Assembly: GCA_016709225.1 (NCBI GenBank)
Contig: JADJEE010000012.1
Span: 2,027,501 to 2,091,500, forward strand
DNA length: 64,000 nucleotides
Direction of reading: 5' to 3'
Source: Deltaproteobacteria bacterium
GTDB lineage: Bacteria; Myxococcota_A; Polyangia; Nannocystales; Nannocystaceae
The position numbers and the translations under genes are program-made. Under the pieces are notes generated by a model, which saw only the letters and a list, made by a program, of their open reading frames with translations, did no database searches and was not told the origin of the DNA. Numbering within the stretch: position 1 is the first letter of the stretch; every line of letters begins with the position of its first letter. Of this stretch, positions 48,543 to 57,544 are shown one piece after another.

Positions 48543-50441
48543 ATGTGCGGCATCACCGGGATGATTCGGACCGGCGGCAGCGTCGACGCAGCGCTGCTCG
48601 ATCGCATGACCGACAGTCTCGCCCACCGTGGCCCCGACGGTCGCGGCGTGCACATCGGCGACGGCTTCGGCTTCGGACATCGGCGGCTCGCGATCATCGA
48701 TCTCTCGACGGGCGCGCAGCCGATGCACAGCGCCGACGGGATGCTGTGCATCACCTTCAACGGCGAGATCTACAACTACATCGAGCTCCGTGCGCAGCTG
48801 ATCCGTGCCGGCCACCGCTTCGAGACCCACAGCGACACCGAGGTGCTGCTCGCGGCCTACCGCGAGTGGGGCGACGAGATGTTCGGGCACCTCGATGGCA
48901 TGTTTGCGTTCGGGCTGTGGGACGCGGGACGACGGCGGCTGCTGTGTGCCCGCGATCATCTCGGCGTCAAGCCGCTGTACTACGCCGAGCAGCGCTCGCC
49001 GCTCGAGGGCGACACACCGCTGTCGTTCGCATCGGAGCCCAAGGCACTGCTGCAGTGCCCGTGGGTGTCGCGCGAGCTCGACCCGGTCGCGCTCGACGCC
49101 TACATGGATCTCTTCTACGTGCCGCCGCCGTTGTCGATGTTCCGCGGCGTGCGACAGCTACCGCCCGGCTCGGCGCTGTCGTGGTGCGATGGCAAGCTCG
49201 CGATCTGGCGCTACTGGGACGCGCCACCGACCATCGACGAGCGCCACGACCTCGAGACCTGGGCCGAGATCGTGGAGCCGGTGCTCCGCGACGCGATCGT
49301 CATCCAGACCCGCAGCGACGTGCCTCTGGGCGCGTTCCTCTCGGGTGGGCTCGACTCCTCGACCATCACCGCGGTGCTGGCCGAACACGGCAGCGCGCCG
49401 GTCTCGACCTTCTGTGTCGGCTACGGCGACGAGGGCAAGAGCTACGACGAGCGGGAAATGGCGCGGGTGGTCGCTCGGCACTTCGGCACCGATCACCACG
49501 AGGTCGTGCTCGACATCGACGTGCTGCAGGGTCTCGAGGCGATGGTGCGCGGCTTCGACGAGCCGTTCGGCAGCCCGACTGCGCTGCTGTCGTCGGCGCT
49601 ATCGAAGTTCACCCGTGGCAGTGTGACCGTCGCGCTCGCCGGCGACGGTGGCGACGAGCTGTTCGGCGGCTACCCCCGCTACCGCGGCATGATGCTGTCG
49701 GAGCGCGTGTCGGGCCTGCCCGAGGGCGTCTACAACGCCGGCGAGCGGCTCGCCCAGGGCCGCGAGGCCGCGGTCGCACGCAGCTATCGACGGTGGGCTC
49801 GCCAGTTCTTCGCCGGCGCGGCATTGCCCCCCGCCGAGCGCTACGCCCGCTGGGTCGGTTACACCAGCGTGGCCGAGCGCGACGGCATGTACACCCCGGC
49901 CTTCCGTGAGCGCATCGTCTCGGCGGGCCGCGTCGATCCGGTCGCAGCGTGCTTCGCCGGGCCTGCCCACGGCGATGCGGTCGAGCGCGCCGCCTATGCC
50001 GATCTGCACGGCTTCCTGCCCGAGAACGTGCTGCGCGGCTCCGATCGCATGAGCATGGCCTGGGGTCTCGAGCTGCGGGTGCCGCTTTGTGACGTGCGGC
50101 TGGTCGAGCTCGCGATGCAGATCCCCTCGCGGCACCGCGTCGGCGCGCTCGCGAGCAAGCGCGTGCTGCGACGCATCGCCGAGAACCTGCTGCCCAAGCA
50201 GATCCTCGAGCGCAAGAAGCTCGGCTTCAACGCCCCGCTGGGCGTGTGGCTGCGCCGAGATCTCGATCGACTGGTCTCGCAGTGGCTCGCACCGGAGCTC
50301 GTGCGCGCGCGGGGGTGGTTCGACGCCGACGCCGTCACCCGGATCGTGCACGAGCATCGCGAGGGGCTGCGAGACCACGGGCTGCGGCTGTGGTCGCTCA
50401 TCGCGATCGAGCAGTGGCACCGCTGCTACGGCGAGGCCTAG
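48543..50441 (+). CDS. asnB: Asparagine synthetase (glutamine-hydrolysing)
   Basis: 632 residues. The N-terminus MCGITGMI gives the catalytic Cys2 of the class II glutaminase, followed by LAHRGPDG and FNGEIYNYIELR. The synthetase domain has SGGLDSS near 269 and AGDGGDELFGGY. The late motif RKKLGFNAPLGVWLRR is typical of AsnB. Glutamine-derived ammonia is passed to a beta-aspartyl adenylate. In polysaccharide clusters such proteins can amidate sugar acids instead. The gene is in an operon with the PaaK-like enzyme, and its 3' end overlaps the convergent oxygenase gene by 44 bases. Confidence 0.93.
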   Translation: MCGITGMIRTGGSVDAALLDRMTDSLAHRGPDGRGVHIGDGFGFGHRRLAIIDLSTGAQPMHSADGMLCITFNGEIYNYIELRAQLIRAGHRFETHSDTEVLLAAYREWGDEMFGHLDGMFAFGLWDAGRRRLLCARDHLGVKPLYYAEQRSPLEGDTPLSFASEPKALLQCPWVSRELDPVALDAYMDLFYVPPPLSMFRGVRQLPPGSALSWCDGKLAIWRYWDAPPTIDERHDLETWAEIVEPVLRDAIVIQTRSDVPLGAFLSGGLDSSTITAVLAEHGSAPVSTFCVGYGDEGKSYDEREMARVVARHFGTDHHEVVLDIDVLQGLEAMVRGFDEPFGSPTALLSSALSKFTRGSVTVALAGDGGDELFGGYPRYRGMMLSERVSGLPEGVYNAGERLAQGREAAVARSYRRWARQFFAGAALPPAERYARWVGYTSVAERDGMYTPAFRERIVSAGRVDPVAACFAGPAHGDAVERAAYADLHGFLPENVLRGSDRMSMAWGLELRVPLCDVRLVELAMQIPSRHRVGALASKRVLRRIAENLLPKQILERKKLGFNAPLGVWLRRDLDRLVSQWLAPELVRARGWFDADAVTRIVHEHREGLRDHGLRLWSLIAIEQWHRCYGEA

Positions 50442-51692
50442 TCGCTCGTGGTGGCCTGCTGGCAGGCTCGAGCACTTCGAGCTGCACGAGCGCATCGACC
50501 AGCACGCTCACGCGCTCGACGTGGGCAGGATCGACGCGCAACGGCGCCTCTGCGGTAGCGTGAAGGAGCTCCGCGATCGAGAACGGCACGCCCTCGGTCG
50601 CCAGCATCCATCGACTCGGATCGACGAGCGTCGGACCGAGCTCGACCTCGATGTCGTCGCAACACAGGGAGCATCCGCCCCCCTCGGCGACCTCGATCCT
50701 GGCGTTCGCCGCGTGGCGAAGTCGGAACTGCGTCGAGCTCGCGGGAAGGTGGGCGAGTCGGGAGCTCGTTGCGCGTTCGATGACCTCGCGCACGTCCAAC
50801 GACTCGACCAGCGCGTGCAAGCGATCCACGGCGGCGGCGAGCTCCCGATGCGCGTCCGACCGTGCTCGCCCCGGCAAGCCGAGACCGACCGCCGGGCGAC
50901 GCAGCCGCGGATCTGCCGTCAGCAAGGAGGTCATCGCGCGAGCCAGCAGCCGCGCCCACGAGTCGGGCTGGAACATGAACGACACCGAACACGAGACGGT
51001 GTCACCGATCGCTCCCGTGCGATGCCACATGCCACTCGGGACGAACATCGCGGTGCCTGCCACGAGACGAACGCTTCGCGGTGTGTCGAAGGCCGAGCAA
51101 TCGAAACGTCGCGGCCCATACTCGGGCGGCGACAGCCCAGGCAAACCATCGAGCGGACCACGGACTGGTTCGTCGGGGTGTCCTGCACGATGGGGGTGTC
51201 GGACATCCGGGTTGTCCGCGAGCTGCCACTGCTTGGAGCCCACCACCTGCGCGACGATCACGTCGGCACCATCGAAGTGCCAGCCATAGGCGTCGCTGGC
51301 ACCGGGCGGCGAGTAGACGATCCGGGTCGTGACGATCGACGCGGGGAAGCCGAGTTCGCGCGCCAGATCAGCACCCACGTTGGCGAGCGGCGGGTGGATC
51401 TCGGCGTGCGCGATCTGGATGCTCTGGCCGTCCTCGAAGCGCCGCAGCGCGTCGTCCCGCTCGAGCTCGTGTCGCGTGACGAGCCGCCCCTGGGCATCTG
51501 CCGCGAATGACGAGAGGGTGCAGCGGCGGTCCAGGCAGGGCAGCAGCTGAGCCGGGTCATGCGGGAGCGCTGCGAGTGGTCCGAGCCGCAGGGGGTCGCC
51601 TCGAACCCCAACGACCTCGCGTCGAGCCAGGCGTGGAGCAGTGCATCGACGCTGATGCCGGGCAGTACGTCGCCGATTCGCAAGTGCCGCAT
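50398..51692 (-). CDS. JmjC/cupin-type Fe(II) oxygenase of the RiPP-like operon, frameshifted
   Basis: The likely start is ATG 51692 (MRHLRIGDVLPGISVDALL), eight bases after the upstream stop, but its frame ends at 51258 while the oxygenase continues in another frame. The join that restores homology lies at about 51612-51630: LLHAWLDA in one frame, then EVVGVRGDPLRLGPLAAL in the other, consistent with one missing base. The core shows the HxD of JmjC/cupin-4 oxygenases (YGWHFDGADVIVAQVVGSKQW) and a distal His (VPSGMWHRTGAIGD). A C-terminal winged or partner-binding region follows, with CSLCCDD. Related enzymes hydroxylate ribosomal proteins or peptides. It is the last gene of a four-gene minus-strand operon. 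Confidence 0.75.
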
Positions 51693-51700
51693 GGGGGACC

Positions 51701-53893
51701 CTAGTACACGGTGCCCGCGTGGTCGCGCGGAGCGAACATGGCGAAGCCGAAGATCGAGGTGCTCGCGGACGGCTGCGGCTCGCGCCAGTGCTCGACTGCC
51801 GTCCCTCGGTAGAGCACGGCCTCGCCGGGCTCGAGCCCGATGGCGACATCACCGGCGGCGCCGCGAAGCCACAACGGCCACAGCGGAGCATCGGGTGGCG
51901 ACGTGACGTCGTAGGCGATCGAGACGTTCCAGGTGCAGCCTGGCCGATCGGTGTGTCGGAGTAGCTCGGCACGCTCGCCGTAGATCCGCACGTAGCACAA
52001 CGTGGGTCGAACCTCCTCGTCGACCATCGACGAGATGATCGGGACCAGCTGGTGCTGCCAGAAGCGGGTCGCGACCTCGAAGTGAATGCCCAGGTGACCG
52101 AGATACCGGTGCTCGCGGTGGAATGCCCCCGCGCGAGCCAGGCCCTCGAGATGGCGGCCGAGTCCCTGCAGCTGCGGGCGGTTCAGCCACCGCGGGAGGC
52201 GTGCGTAGCCGAAGCTGCGGTAGTGCTCGCGCGCAACCTCGACCTCGCGGCGCCACTGCTCGCTTCGCCGCTCGCGATCTCCGGGCGCGAGCAAGATGCC
52301 CGCCTCGCGCAACATCGCGATCTCCGATGCGTCGAAGTCCCACGCCCGCGGTCCCGAGGCCCACAGCGAGTCGAACCGCGCGGCCTCGCGCGGGGCCGCG
52401 CGGTAGGGCGCCCACATGCCGCTGCCCGGATCCCTGACCCACGCCGTCGGTCCGTGGGGAGCGAGCCGCAACGCGAACCCGAGCGTGGTCGCGATCTGTG
52501 GCGGCACGTCGGGGGTCGTCTGCACCACGTGCTCGGGATTGACGGCGAACTCCGTCGACTCCGACAACGCGGTGGCCCCTGACGGCCGTGCGCCGATCTC
52601 GGCCACCCAATCCTGCGAGACCTCGGTACCCAGCGTCGGCGCGTCGCCGAGGACGCGCCGAAGTGCCGGTCGAGTGCGGATCCGTCGGGCGATCGCGAGG
52701 ATGTCGGCCCTGCCTCGCTCGACGTCCTCGGCGTCGAAGACTGCGGCGACACGGGCAAGCAGCGCGTCCTCGTCGCAGCCGTCGAACAGGCCTCGCAGCA
52801 AGATCTCCGAGACGGGGTCTTCGGAGAGAGCGAGTGGGTCACGCAGTTGACCGAGCCAGCCCCACAGGACCTCGTCGATCGCGTGCTCGGGGTAGAGCTG
52901 CCCGAGCAGCGCGCGCATGCATGCGCGGTCGGGAACCAGCATCAGCAGGAACAGTGCGAGCCGCTGCTCGGGGTTCACGTCGGTGCGCACGCTGAGCAGC
53001 GAGTGCCGCTCGTGGACCCGAGTGATCGCCGCTTCGATGCGCAGCATGACGTCGCCGTGCACGGTGCGACCGCTCTCACAGAGGTCGGCGAGCATCGCCG
53101 ACGGCACACCGAGCGCTGCGGCCCTCGCGAGCAGCTCGATGGATGCGGCGAGCGGCGACTCGCGGATCGCGACGTCGAGGCAAGCCTCGATCGCGAAGGG
53201 CGCGAATCGTCGCGGCACCTCGGCCAGCGCCCGGTATCGGAGCCGTTCGCGGGGCGTCGGCGGCCGACGCACGTACGCGACGCCCGGCGGAAGGATGGTC
53301 CACTCGGGTTGGCGCGCCGTCGTGCGCACGAGCACCGTCGCCGCGGCCGCGTCGAGCGTCATGCACTGACACGCGAGTGGTGCGGTTCGCACGATGCTTC
53401 GCAGGTCCCCCGGCGTCAGGACCTCGGCGCCGGCCCAGCTCAGCTCACCGAGGCGGACGTCGGCGTGCTCGCGCGCGACCTCGGCGAAACGCCATTGGGC
53501 GCGAGCGATACGTCCCTCGACGACCGCGAGCACTCCCGTATCGTGGCGCTCCACCAGCTCGGTGGTCTGCTCGAACCACAGCTCCGCCTCGATCTGGAGG
53601 CCATCTGCCGCGTAGAGCTCCACCACGATCCCATCGCCTTCGGCGGCGGACGAACTCCCGTCGGAGAACACGAGGTGGGCGAGACCGCGACAGAACCCGA
53701 TCCCGGTCGTGGGTGTCTGCACGAGCACGTCGTGGGCGATGTCATCGAACGCCGCCTCGGCCCGACCCGCACGGGTCCAGCGGCCGTCGATCCTCGCCGC
53801 GACGAGCTGGGCCCATGCGCGTACCGCCGCGGCATCGTGCGCGGGACCGAAGGCGTGCGCGCGCGCGGCCGTGAGATCCCAGGGAGCGCTCAC
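51701..53893 (-). CDS. Large protein with C-terminal 2OG-Fe(II)-oxygenase-like domain
   Basis: 730 residues from a GTG that overlaps the TPR gene's stop (GTGA). Residues 1-540 are unrecognised; they contain a helical part with Cys near CQCMTLD and repeated acidic helices. The C-terminal 190 residues look like a prolyl-4-hydroxylase-type oxygenase: ARLPRWLNRPQLQGL, then LCYVRIYGERAELLRHTDRP with an HxD near 645, and LEPGEAVLYRGTAVEHWRE with the distal His near 700. Both iron ligands expected are present. It should hydroxylate something, and the adjacent precursor-like peptide is the natural candidate. Neighbour spacing supports co-transcription with the JmjC gene. Confidence 0.75.
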   Translation of the reverse strand: MSAPWDLTAARAHAFGPAHDAAAVRAWAQLVAARIDGRWTRAGRAEAAFDDIAHDVLVQTPTTGIGFCRGLAHLVFSDGSSSAAEGDGIVVELYAADGLQIEAELWFEQTTELVERHDTGVLAVVEGRIARAQWRFAEVAREHADVRLGELSWAGAEVLTPGDLRSIVRTAPLACQCMTLDAAAATVLVRTTARQPEWTILPPGVAYVRRPPTPRERLRYRALAEVPRRFAPFAIEACLDVAIRESPLAASIELLARAAALGVPSAMLADLCESGRTVHGDVMLRIEAAITRVHERHSLLSVRTDVNPEQRLALFLLMLVPDRACMRALLGQLYPEHAIDEVLWGWLGQLRDPLALSEDPVSEILLRGLFDGCDEDALLARVAAVFDAEDVERGRADILAIARRIRTRPALRRVLGDAPTLGTEVSQDWVAEIGARPSGATALSESTEFAVNPEHVVQTTPDVPPQIATTLGFALRLAPHGPTAWVRDPGSGMWAPYRAAPREAARFDSLWASGPRAWDFDASEIAMLREAGILLAPGDRERRSEQWRREVEVAREHYRSFGYARLPRWLNRPQLQGLGRHLEGLARAGAFHREHRYLGHLGIHFEVATRFWQHQLVPIISSMVDEEVRPTLCYVRIYGERAELLRHTDRPGCTWNVSIAYDVTSPPDAPLWPLWLRGAAGDVAIGLEPGEAVLYRGTAVEHWREPQPSASTSIFGFAMFAPRDHAGTVY

Positions 53894-55437
53894 GGTGCCT
53901 CCGCGATCGAGCGAAACAGCGCGAGGTTCTGCTCCAGGCGCGGCGAGTCTGGCCGGAGACGGGCACACGACTCGAGCAGCGCGAGCGACGTGTCCAGATG
54001 ACCGTCGGTGACGGCGATCGCCTGAGCCAGCAGCGCGACCCCGCATTCGTGGTGATCCTCGTCCCATGAGGTCAGGTCGTGCCGCGACAGCAACGCACGC
54101 GTGCGTTCGTACTTCCCTGTGCGGTTCCAGAGCGAAGCGAGGTTGCAGATGTGATAGGGGCTGACCGGCTCGAGCTCGGCGGCGCGCGCGAGCGATGTTT
54201 CACCACGCACGTCGTCGCCCGCGGCGACGAACGCACGACCCATCAGCGAGTGCGCGGTCGCGAGGTACGGGTCGATCTCCCGGGCCCGCTGGGCAGCGAG
54301 CAAGGCTGTCTCCGGACGGCCAGCCGCCAGCTCCCAACGGGCCCAATCCATCGGGTAGTACGGATACGTGGGATCGAGATCGAGCAATCGCCGATAGCTC
54401 ACCTCCGCACGTGCGGCGTCCCCCAGCGCCCGCAGGCAGAGGATGCGGTTGTACTCGAGCACCGAGTGGTGCAGATCGACCTCGGCGCCCGCGAGTTCAC
54501 GCAGACGCGCGATCCCCAGATCGAGCGATGCGAGCGCCTCGCGAACTCGCCCACGCTTGAACCATACTAGCGCGAGGCCGTTGCGGTTGAACACGCGACG
54601 AAACGCGAGCTCCGGGTCGCGATCGGAGGGGTCGAGGCCGACGATGATCTCGTACGCCTCCTGTAGATACGCCTCGCCGCGATCGAGGTCGCGAAAGCTC
54701 GAGGCATGGTGGCGAATCGCGAGCATCGCGAGCGAGTAGCAGGCCCGCGCGCGGTCGAGCGGCTCGGCGTGGGCGTAGACCCGCCCGAAGTGGTACTCGG
54801 CCTCGAACGGCCGCAGCGTGGCGTTGGCCGCGACGCCGAGCAGCATCTCGACCTCGACGTGGAACCGCTCGCGGGCAAGTCGACGCGCGAGACGCTCGCT
54901 CGTGTGGTAGTCGCCGACGTACGTGCACGTTCGCGCGGCATCGAGGACTCGCACGAACTCGTCGTCGGTCAGCGGCCGCTCGCGCAAGCATGCGCTGGCG
55001 ACCTCCGCCTCGCGCCGCCCGGCGGGGTCGTCCGACGCCGCCTCGACCTCGGCAGTTCGCGAGAACGTCATCTCGATGCGACAGCTGGGGAGGTGGTGAC
55101 CAAGCGCATGGAAGAACAGCGCGGTGCCCTCGTGGATGTGCTCGCAGCCCTCGATCTCGATGCGATCGAGCCCACGGCAGGCGTGCTTGCTCGCTGCCGC
55201 GAGTGTGAACAGACGCTGCCGCACCAGCGGCTCGGTGAAGTAGCGCAGCTGGGTGTCGACGGTCGTCGCATCGGTGAGGTGGGACTCGGCGCGAACGTCC
55301 TCGACGCCGCCATCGGTCCCGCGGACCAGCAGGTGCGCAACCTGTTCGGGCACGCTGCTCGGGCGGTACCCGACGCGATCGAGGAATTCGCGGACCGGGG
55401 CGAACTCGAAGGGGGTTCGACGACAACGGACATGCAT
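53890..55437 (-). CDS. TPR protein of the RiPP-like operon
   Basis: 515 residues from ATG 55437, with GAGG six bases upstream. The first 200 residues are not recognised; they contain three Cys and ALFFHALGHHLPSCRIEMTF. From about 200 to the end the sequence is TPR-like: helical pairs such as YDLDPTYPYYPMDWARWEL read in part as LDLDPTYPYYPMDWA, then AAGRPETALLAAQRAREIDP and NRTGKYERTRALL. There is no signal peptide, so it is cytoplasmic. TPR proteins in modification operons often gather substrate and enzymes. It lies 120 bases after the precursor-like peptide gene and overlaps the next gene by 4 bases. Confidence 0.8.
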   Translation of the reverse strand: MHVRCRRTPFEFAPVREFLDRVGYRPSSVPEQVAHLLVRGTDGGVEDVRAESHLTDATTVDTQLRYFTEPLVRQRLFTLAAASKHACRGLDRIEIEGCEHIHEGTALFFHALGHHLPSCRIEMTFSRTAEVEAASDDPAGRREAEVASACLRERPLTDDEFVRVLDAARTCTYVGDYHTSERLARRLARERFHVEVEMLLGVAANATLRPFEAEYHFGRVYAHAEPLDRARACYSLAMLAIRHHASSFRDLDRGEAYLQEAYEIIVGLDPSDRDPELAFRRVFNRNGLALVWFKRGRVREALASLDLGIARLRELAGAEVDLHHSVLEYNRILCLRALGDAARAEVSYRRLLDLDPTYPYYPMDWARWELAAGRPETALLAAQRAREIDPYLATAHSLMGRAFVAAGDDVRGETSLARAAELEPVSPYHICNLASLWNRTGKYERTRALLSRHDLTSWDEDHHECGVALLAQAIAVTDGHLDTSLALLESCARLRPDSPRLEQNLALFRSIAEAP

Positions 55438-55519
55438 GGAGACCTCGACGACGCGGCACCCACACCACGGTGCGGCCAAGTTGGGGTCGCGCCGTGGATC
55501 GCGGCGTGCGATGTGAAGT

Positions 55520-55545
55520 GTGCGGACGGACAAACCCGTCCGCAC
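55520..55545 (-). terminator. Hairpin between precursor-like peptide and modification genes
   Basis: A perfect 10-bp stem (GTGCGGACGG / CCGTCCGCAC) with a 6-nt loop starts 12 bases after the peptide's stop. It lacks a strong T-run. Such a partial terminator would let more peptide than enzyme be made. Confidence 0.6.
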
Positions 55546-55557
55546 GAGGTTGGCGAG

Positions 55558-55719
55558 CTACCGCCGACTCGGCGGGACCGTGTACATCAGCGGGCCGCCA
55601 GGCTCGAGCGGCGTCGACTGTCCGACGCCACCCTTGATCTGGGTGAGCTGCTCCAACGTCAACGATCGCTTCGTCGTAGGCGCCGGCTCCGGTGCCGGCT
55701 TCTTGTCTTGCTTCGTCAT
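55558..55719 (-). CDS. Putative RiPP precursor peptide with double-glycine leader
   Basis: 53 residues from ATG 55719, with a strong GAGGAG ribosome-binding site seven bases upstream, unusual care for such a short gene. The leader is Lys/Pro-rich (MTKQDKKPAPEPAPTTKR) and then has SLTLEQLTQIKGG, the LxLEQLxxIxGG pattern of leaders cut after Gly-Gly by C39-type peptidases. The predicted core is 22 residues, starting VGQSTPLEPGGPLMY and ending in VPPSRR; it has no Cys, so it is not a lanthipeptide. It has four Pro and several hydroxylatable residues, which fits the two oxygenases downstream. No transporter or peptidase lies in the window. Confidence 0.75.
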   Translation of the reverse strand: MTKQDKKPAPEPAPTTKRSLTLEQLTQIKGGVGQSTPLEPGGPLMYTVPPSRR

Positions 55720-55745
55720 TGTTTCTCCTCGAGGCCGCCGAAGCG

Positions 55746-55759
55746 TCCGAGAATTCGGA
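55746..55759. promoter_or_regulatory. Inverted repeat upstream of the precursor peptide
   Basis: TCCGA-GAAT-TCGGA, a perfect 5-bp inverted repeat 27 bases before the peptide start. It may be an operator; chance occurrence is possible. Confidence 0.25.
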
Positions 55760-56005
55760 ACGCACCATGATGAGTAGGGCCGACCTCGCGCGCGGTAGAC
55801 CTGCGGATCCGCGCTTCGATCACCCGCGGGGCCCTCGCACCGTCGCAAGACGACGAAGACACCACCCTTGGAAGGGAGCGTCGGTGCACGCAGCGCACGG
55901 CCCTGGCCTTGCGGCTCGCACGCACCCTCCGCACGCGCGGGCCAGTCGCGGCGGCGCTCGTCGTGCTGGCGCTGCTCGGGTGCCCGCTGCGGTACCCTCG
56001 AGGTG

Positions 56006-56908
56006 GTGGCCGATCCCCACGACGACGACGATGACGACGACGTTCCCCTGCGTGCCCGCGCGGTGCCGGAGGTCGAGGTCGACGTCGACGCACTCGCGGC
56101 CGACCTGCAGACAGCGGCGTCACGGACGCCGGCGTACGACGACATCGACCTCGGCGGCGCCCGCGACGACGAACTCGACGGCGGCGATGACCTCGAGGAC
56201 CTCGAGGCAGAGTTCGAGGAGCTCGATGAGCTGCTCGAGGCCGTCGAGCCCTCCGAGGCCTCCGAGCCGCCCGAGGAGGCCACGCAGCCACGTCGGCTCT
56301 ACCTCGCCGTCGACGGTCGCCTGCACGTGGTGTCGACCGAGCGCTTCGTGATCGGCCGGGTCTCGAGCCAGTGCGACCTGACCATCGTCGACGCCAACAT
56401 CTCGCGCCAGCACTGCGCGATCGAGCGCCGCGACGGCCTGTTCTTCGTGGTCGATCTGGGCAGCACCAACGGCATCATCGTGGACGGCATGCGCGTCGAC
56501 GATCACCCGATCGCCGACGGTGAGGTGCTGGTGCTGTCGGGGCACCGAATCGTCTGCAGCTTCGAGCCGCCCGAGCTCGAGGCCGTCGCAGCGCCGCAGC
56601 CGATGGCAACGCCGGTTGCCGTGCGTCCGGCAGTGACCGCCCGCCTGTCACCGGTGTCGCCGGCGACCCCCGAGGCCTTCGTGGCGACGCCCACCGCCGC
56701 CCGCGCGCCGACGCCCGTGTCGATCCCCGCGGCCACACCCATGGGCTTCGAGCAACGCGTGGAGCAGCAACTCGCCGCGATGGCCGCCCAGCTCGCCGCG
56801 CTCACCTTCGCGGTGCAGCGCCTCGTCGAGCAGGGTGAGTCGCTCAAGGGCGTCGAGGCGCTCGCGCAGGTGATCCAGCGCCGCTTCGAGCAGAGCAAGC
56901 GCGGCTAG
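56006..56908 (+). CDS. FHA-domain protein with acidic N-terminus and coiled C-terminus
   Basis: About 300 residues from GTG 56006 (GTG 56003 is equally possible); TACCCT at 55993-55998 may be a -10, giving a leaderless message. A run of Asp follows the start, then an acidic helical stretch. The FHA domain (about 100-180) is intact: FVIGRVSSQCDLTIVDANIS, then RQHCAIE and VDLGSTNGIIV, so it should bind phosphothreonine. A Pro/Ala/Thr hinge leads to a short C-terminal coiled coil (FEQRVEQQLAAMAAQLAAL). It is a natural reader for the window's Ser/Thr kinases. It overlaps an unexplained lipoprotein-like frame at its 5' end. It is followed after one base by the GNAT gene. Confidence 0.88.
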   Translation: MADPHDDDDDDDVPLRARAVPEVEVDVDALAADLQTAASRTPAYDDIDLGGARDDELDGGDDLEDLEAEFEELDELLEAVEPSEASEPPEEATQPRRLYLAVDGRLHVVSTERFVIGRVSSQCDLTIVDANISRQHCAIERRDGLFFVVDLGSTNGIIVDGMRVDDHPIADGEVLVLSGHRIVCSFEPPELEAVAAPQPMATPVAVRPAVTARLSPVSPATPEAFVATPTAARAPTPVSIPAATPMGFEQRVEQQLAAMAAQLAALTFAVQRLVEQGESLKGVEALAQVIQRRFEQSKRG

Positions 56909-56909
56909 G

Positions 56910-57437
56910 ATGATCGAGGTTCGCGCGATCGATCGTTCCCAGGAGCACGCCGGCGTCGCGGCGATCGACACCGCATTCGAGACCTCGACCATCTACGAGC
57001 TCGCGATCGAGTCGACGCGGCTGGTCCTGCGCGAGATGGCGCTGGCGACACCGCACGTCAAACGCTACCCCATCGCAGAGGTGTTCGAGCCGTGGTCGTC
57101 GTGGGAGCACGGCTTCGTGGCGTGCGACGGCGAGACCATCTGTGGCTTTGCGGCGGTCGAGTACGTACCGTGGCACCGACGACTCGTGCTCTGGCACCTG
57201 TATGTCGATCGTGCGCGCCGACGCGAGGGCATCGGCCGCGCGCTGCTCGAGCACGTCGAAGCCCATGGCCGCGCCTGCGGCGCGACACGGGTGTGGCTCG
57301 AGACCAGCACCGTCAACGTGCCTGGCATCGTCGCCTACGCGCGCCTGGGCTACACGCTGTGCGGCGTCGATGCCCACTACTACGAGAACACCCCCGTCGC
57401 CCACGAAGCAGCGGTCTACCTCAGCAAGCCGCTGTAG
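56910..57437 (+). CDS. GNAT-family N-acetyltransferase
   Basis: 175 residues; the ATG is one base after the FHA stop. The acetyl-CoA motif is LYVDRARRREGIGRALLEHV (about 97-116), preceded by the strand FAAVEYVPW. The C-terminal motif B (TVNVPGIVAYARLGYTLCG) is typical. The substrate is unknown. Tight spacing with the FHA gene suggests co-expression. Confidence 0.9.
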   Translation: MIEVRAIDRSQEHAGVAAIDTAFETSTIYELAIESTRLVLREMALATPHVKRYPIAEVFEPWSSWEHGFVACDGETICGFAAVEYVPWHRRLVLWHLYVDRARRREGIGRALLEHVEAHGRACGATRVWLETSTVNVPGIVAYARLGYTLCGVDAHYYENTPVAHEAAVYLSKPL

Positions 57438-57544
57438 CGCGCAGCGAGCAGCTCGAGGTCTTCTGCGCTGCCGGCCTCCTGCGGAAGGTGTCCCTGCCCG
57501 CGCCATCGGGAATGCCGAGGGCGCGCGACGGGTGGTGATGCAGG

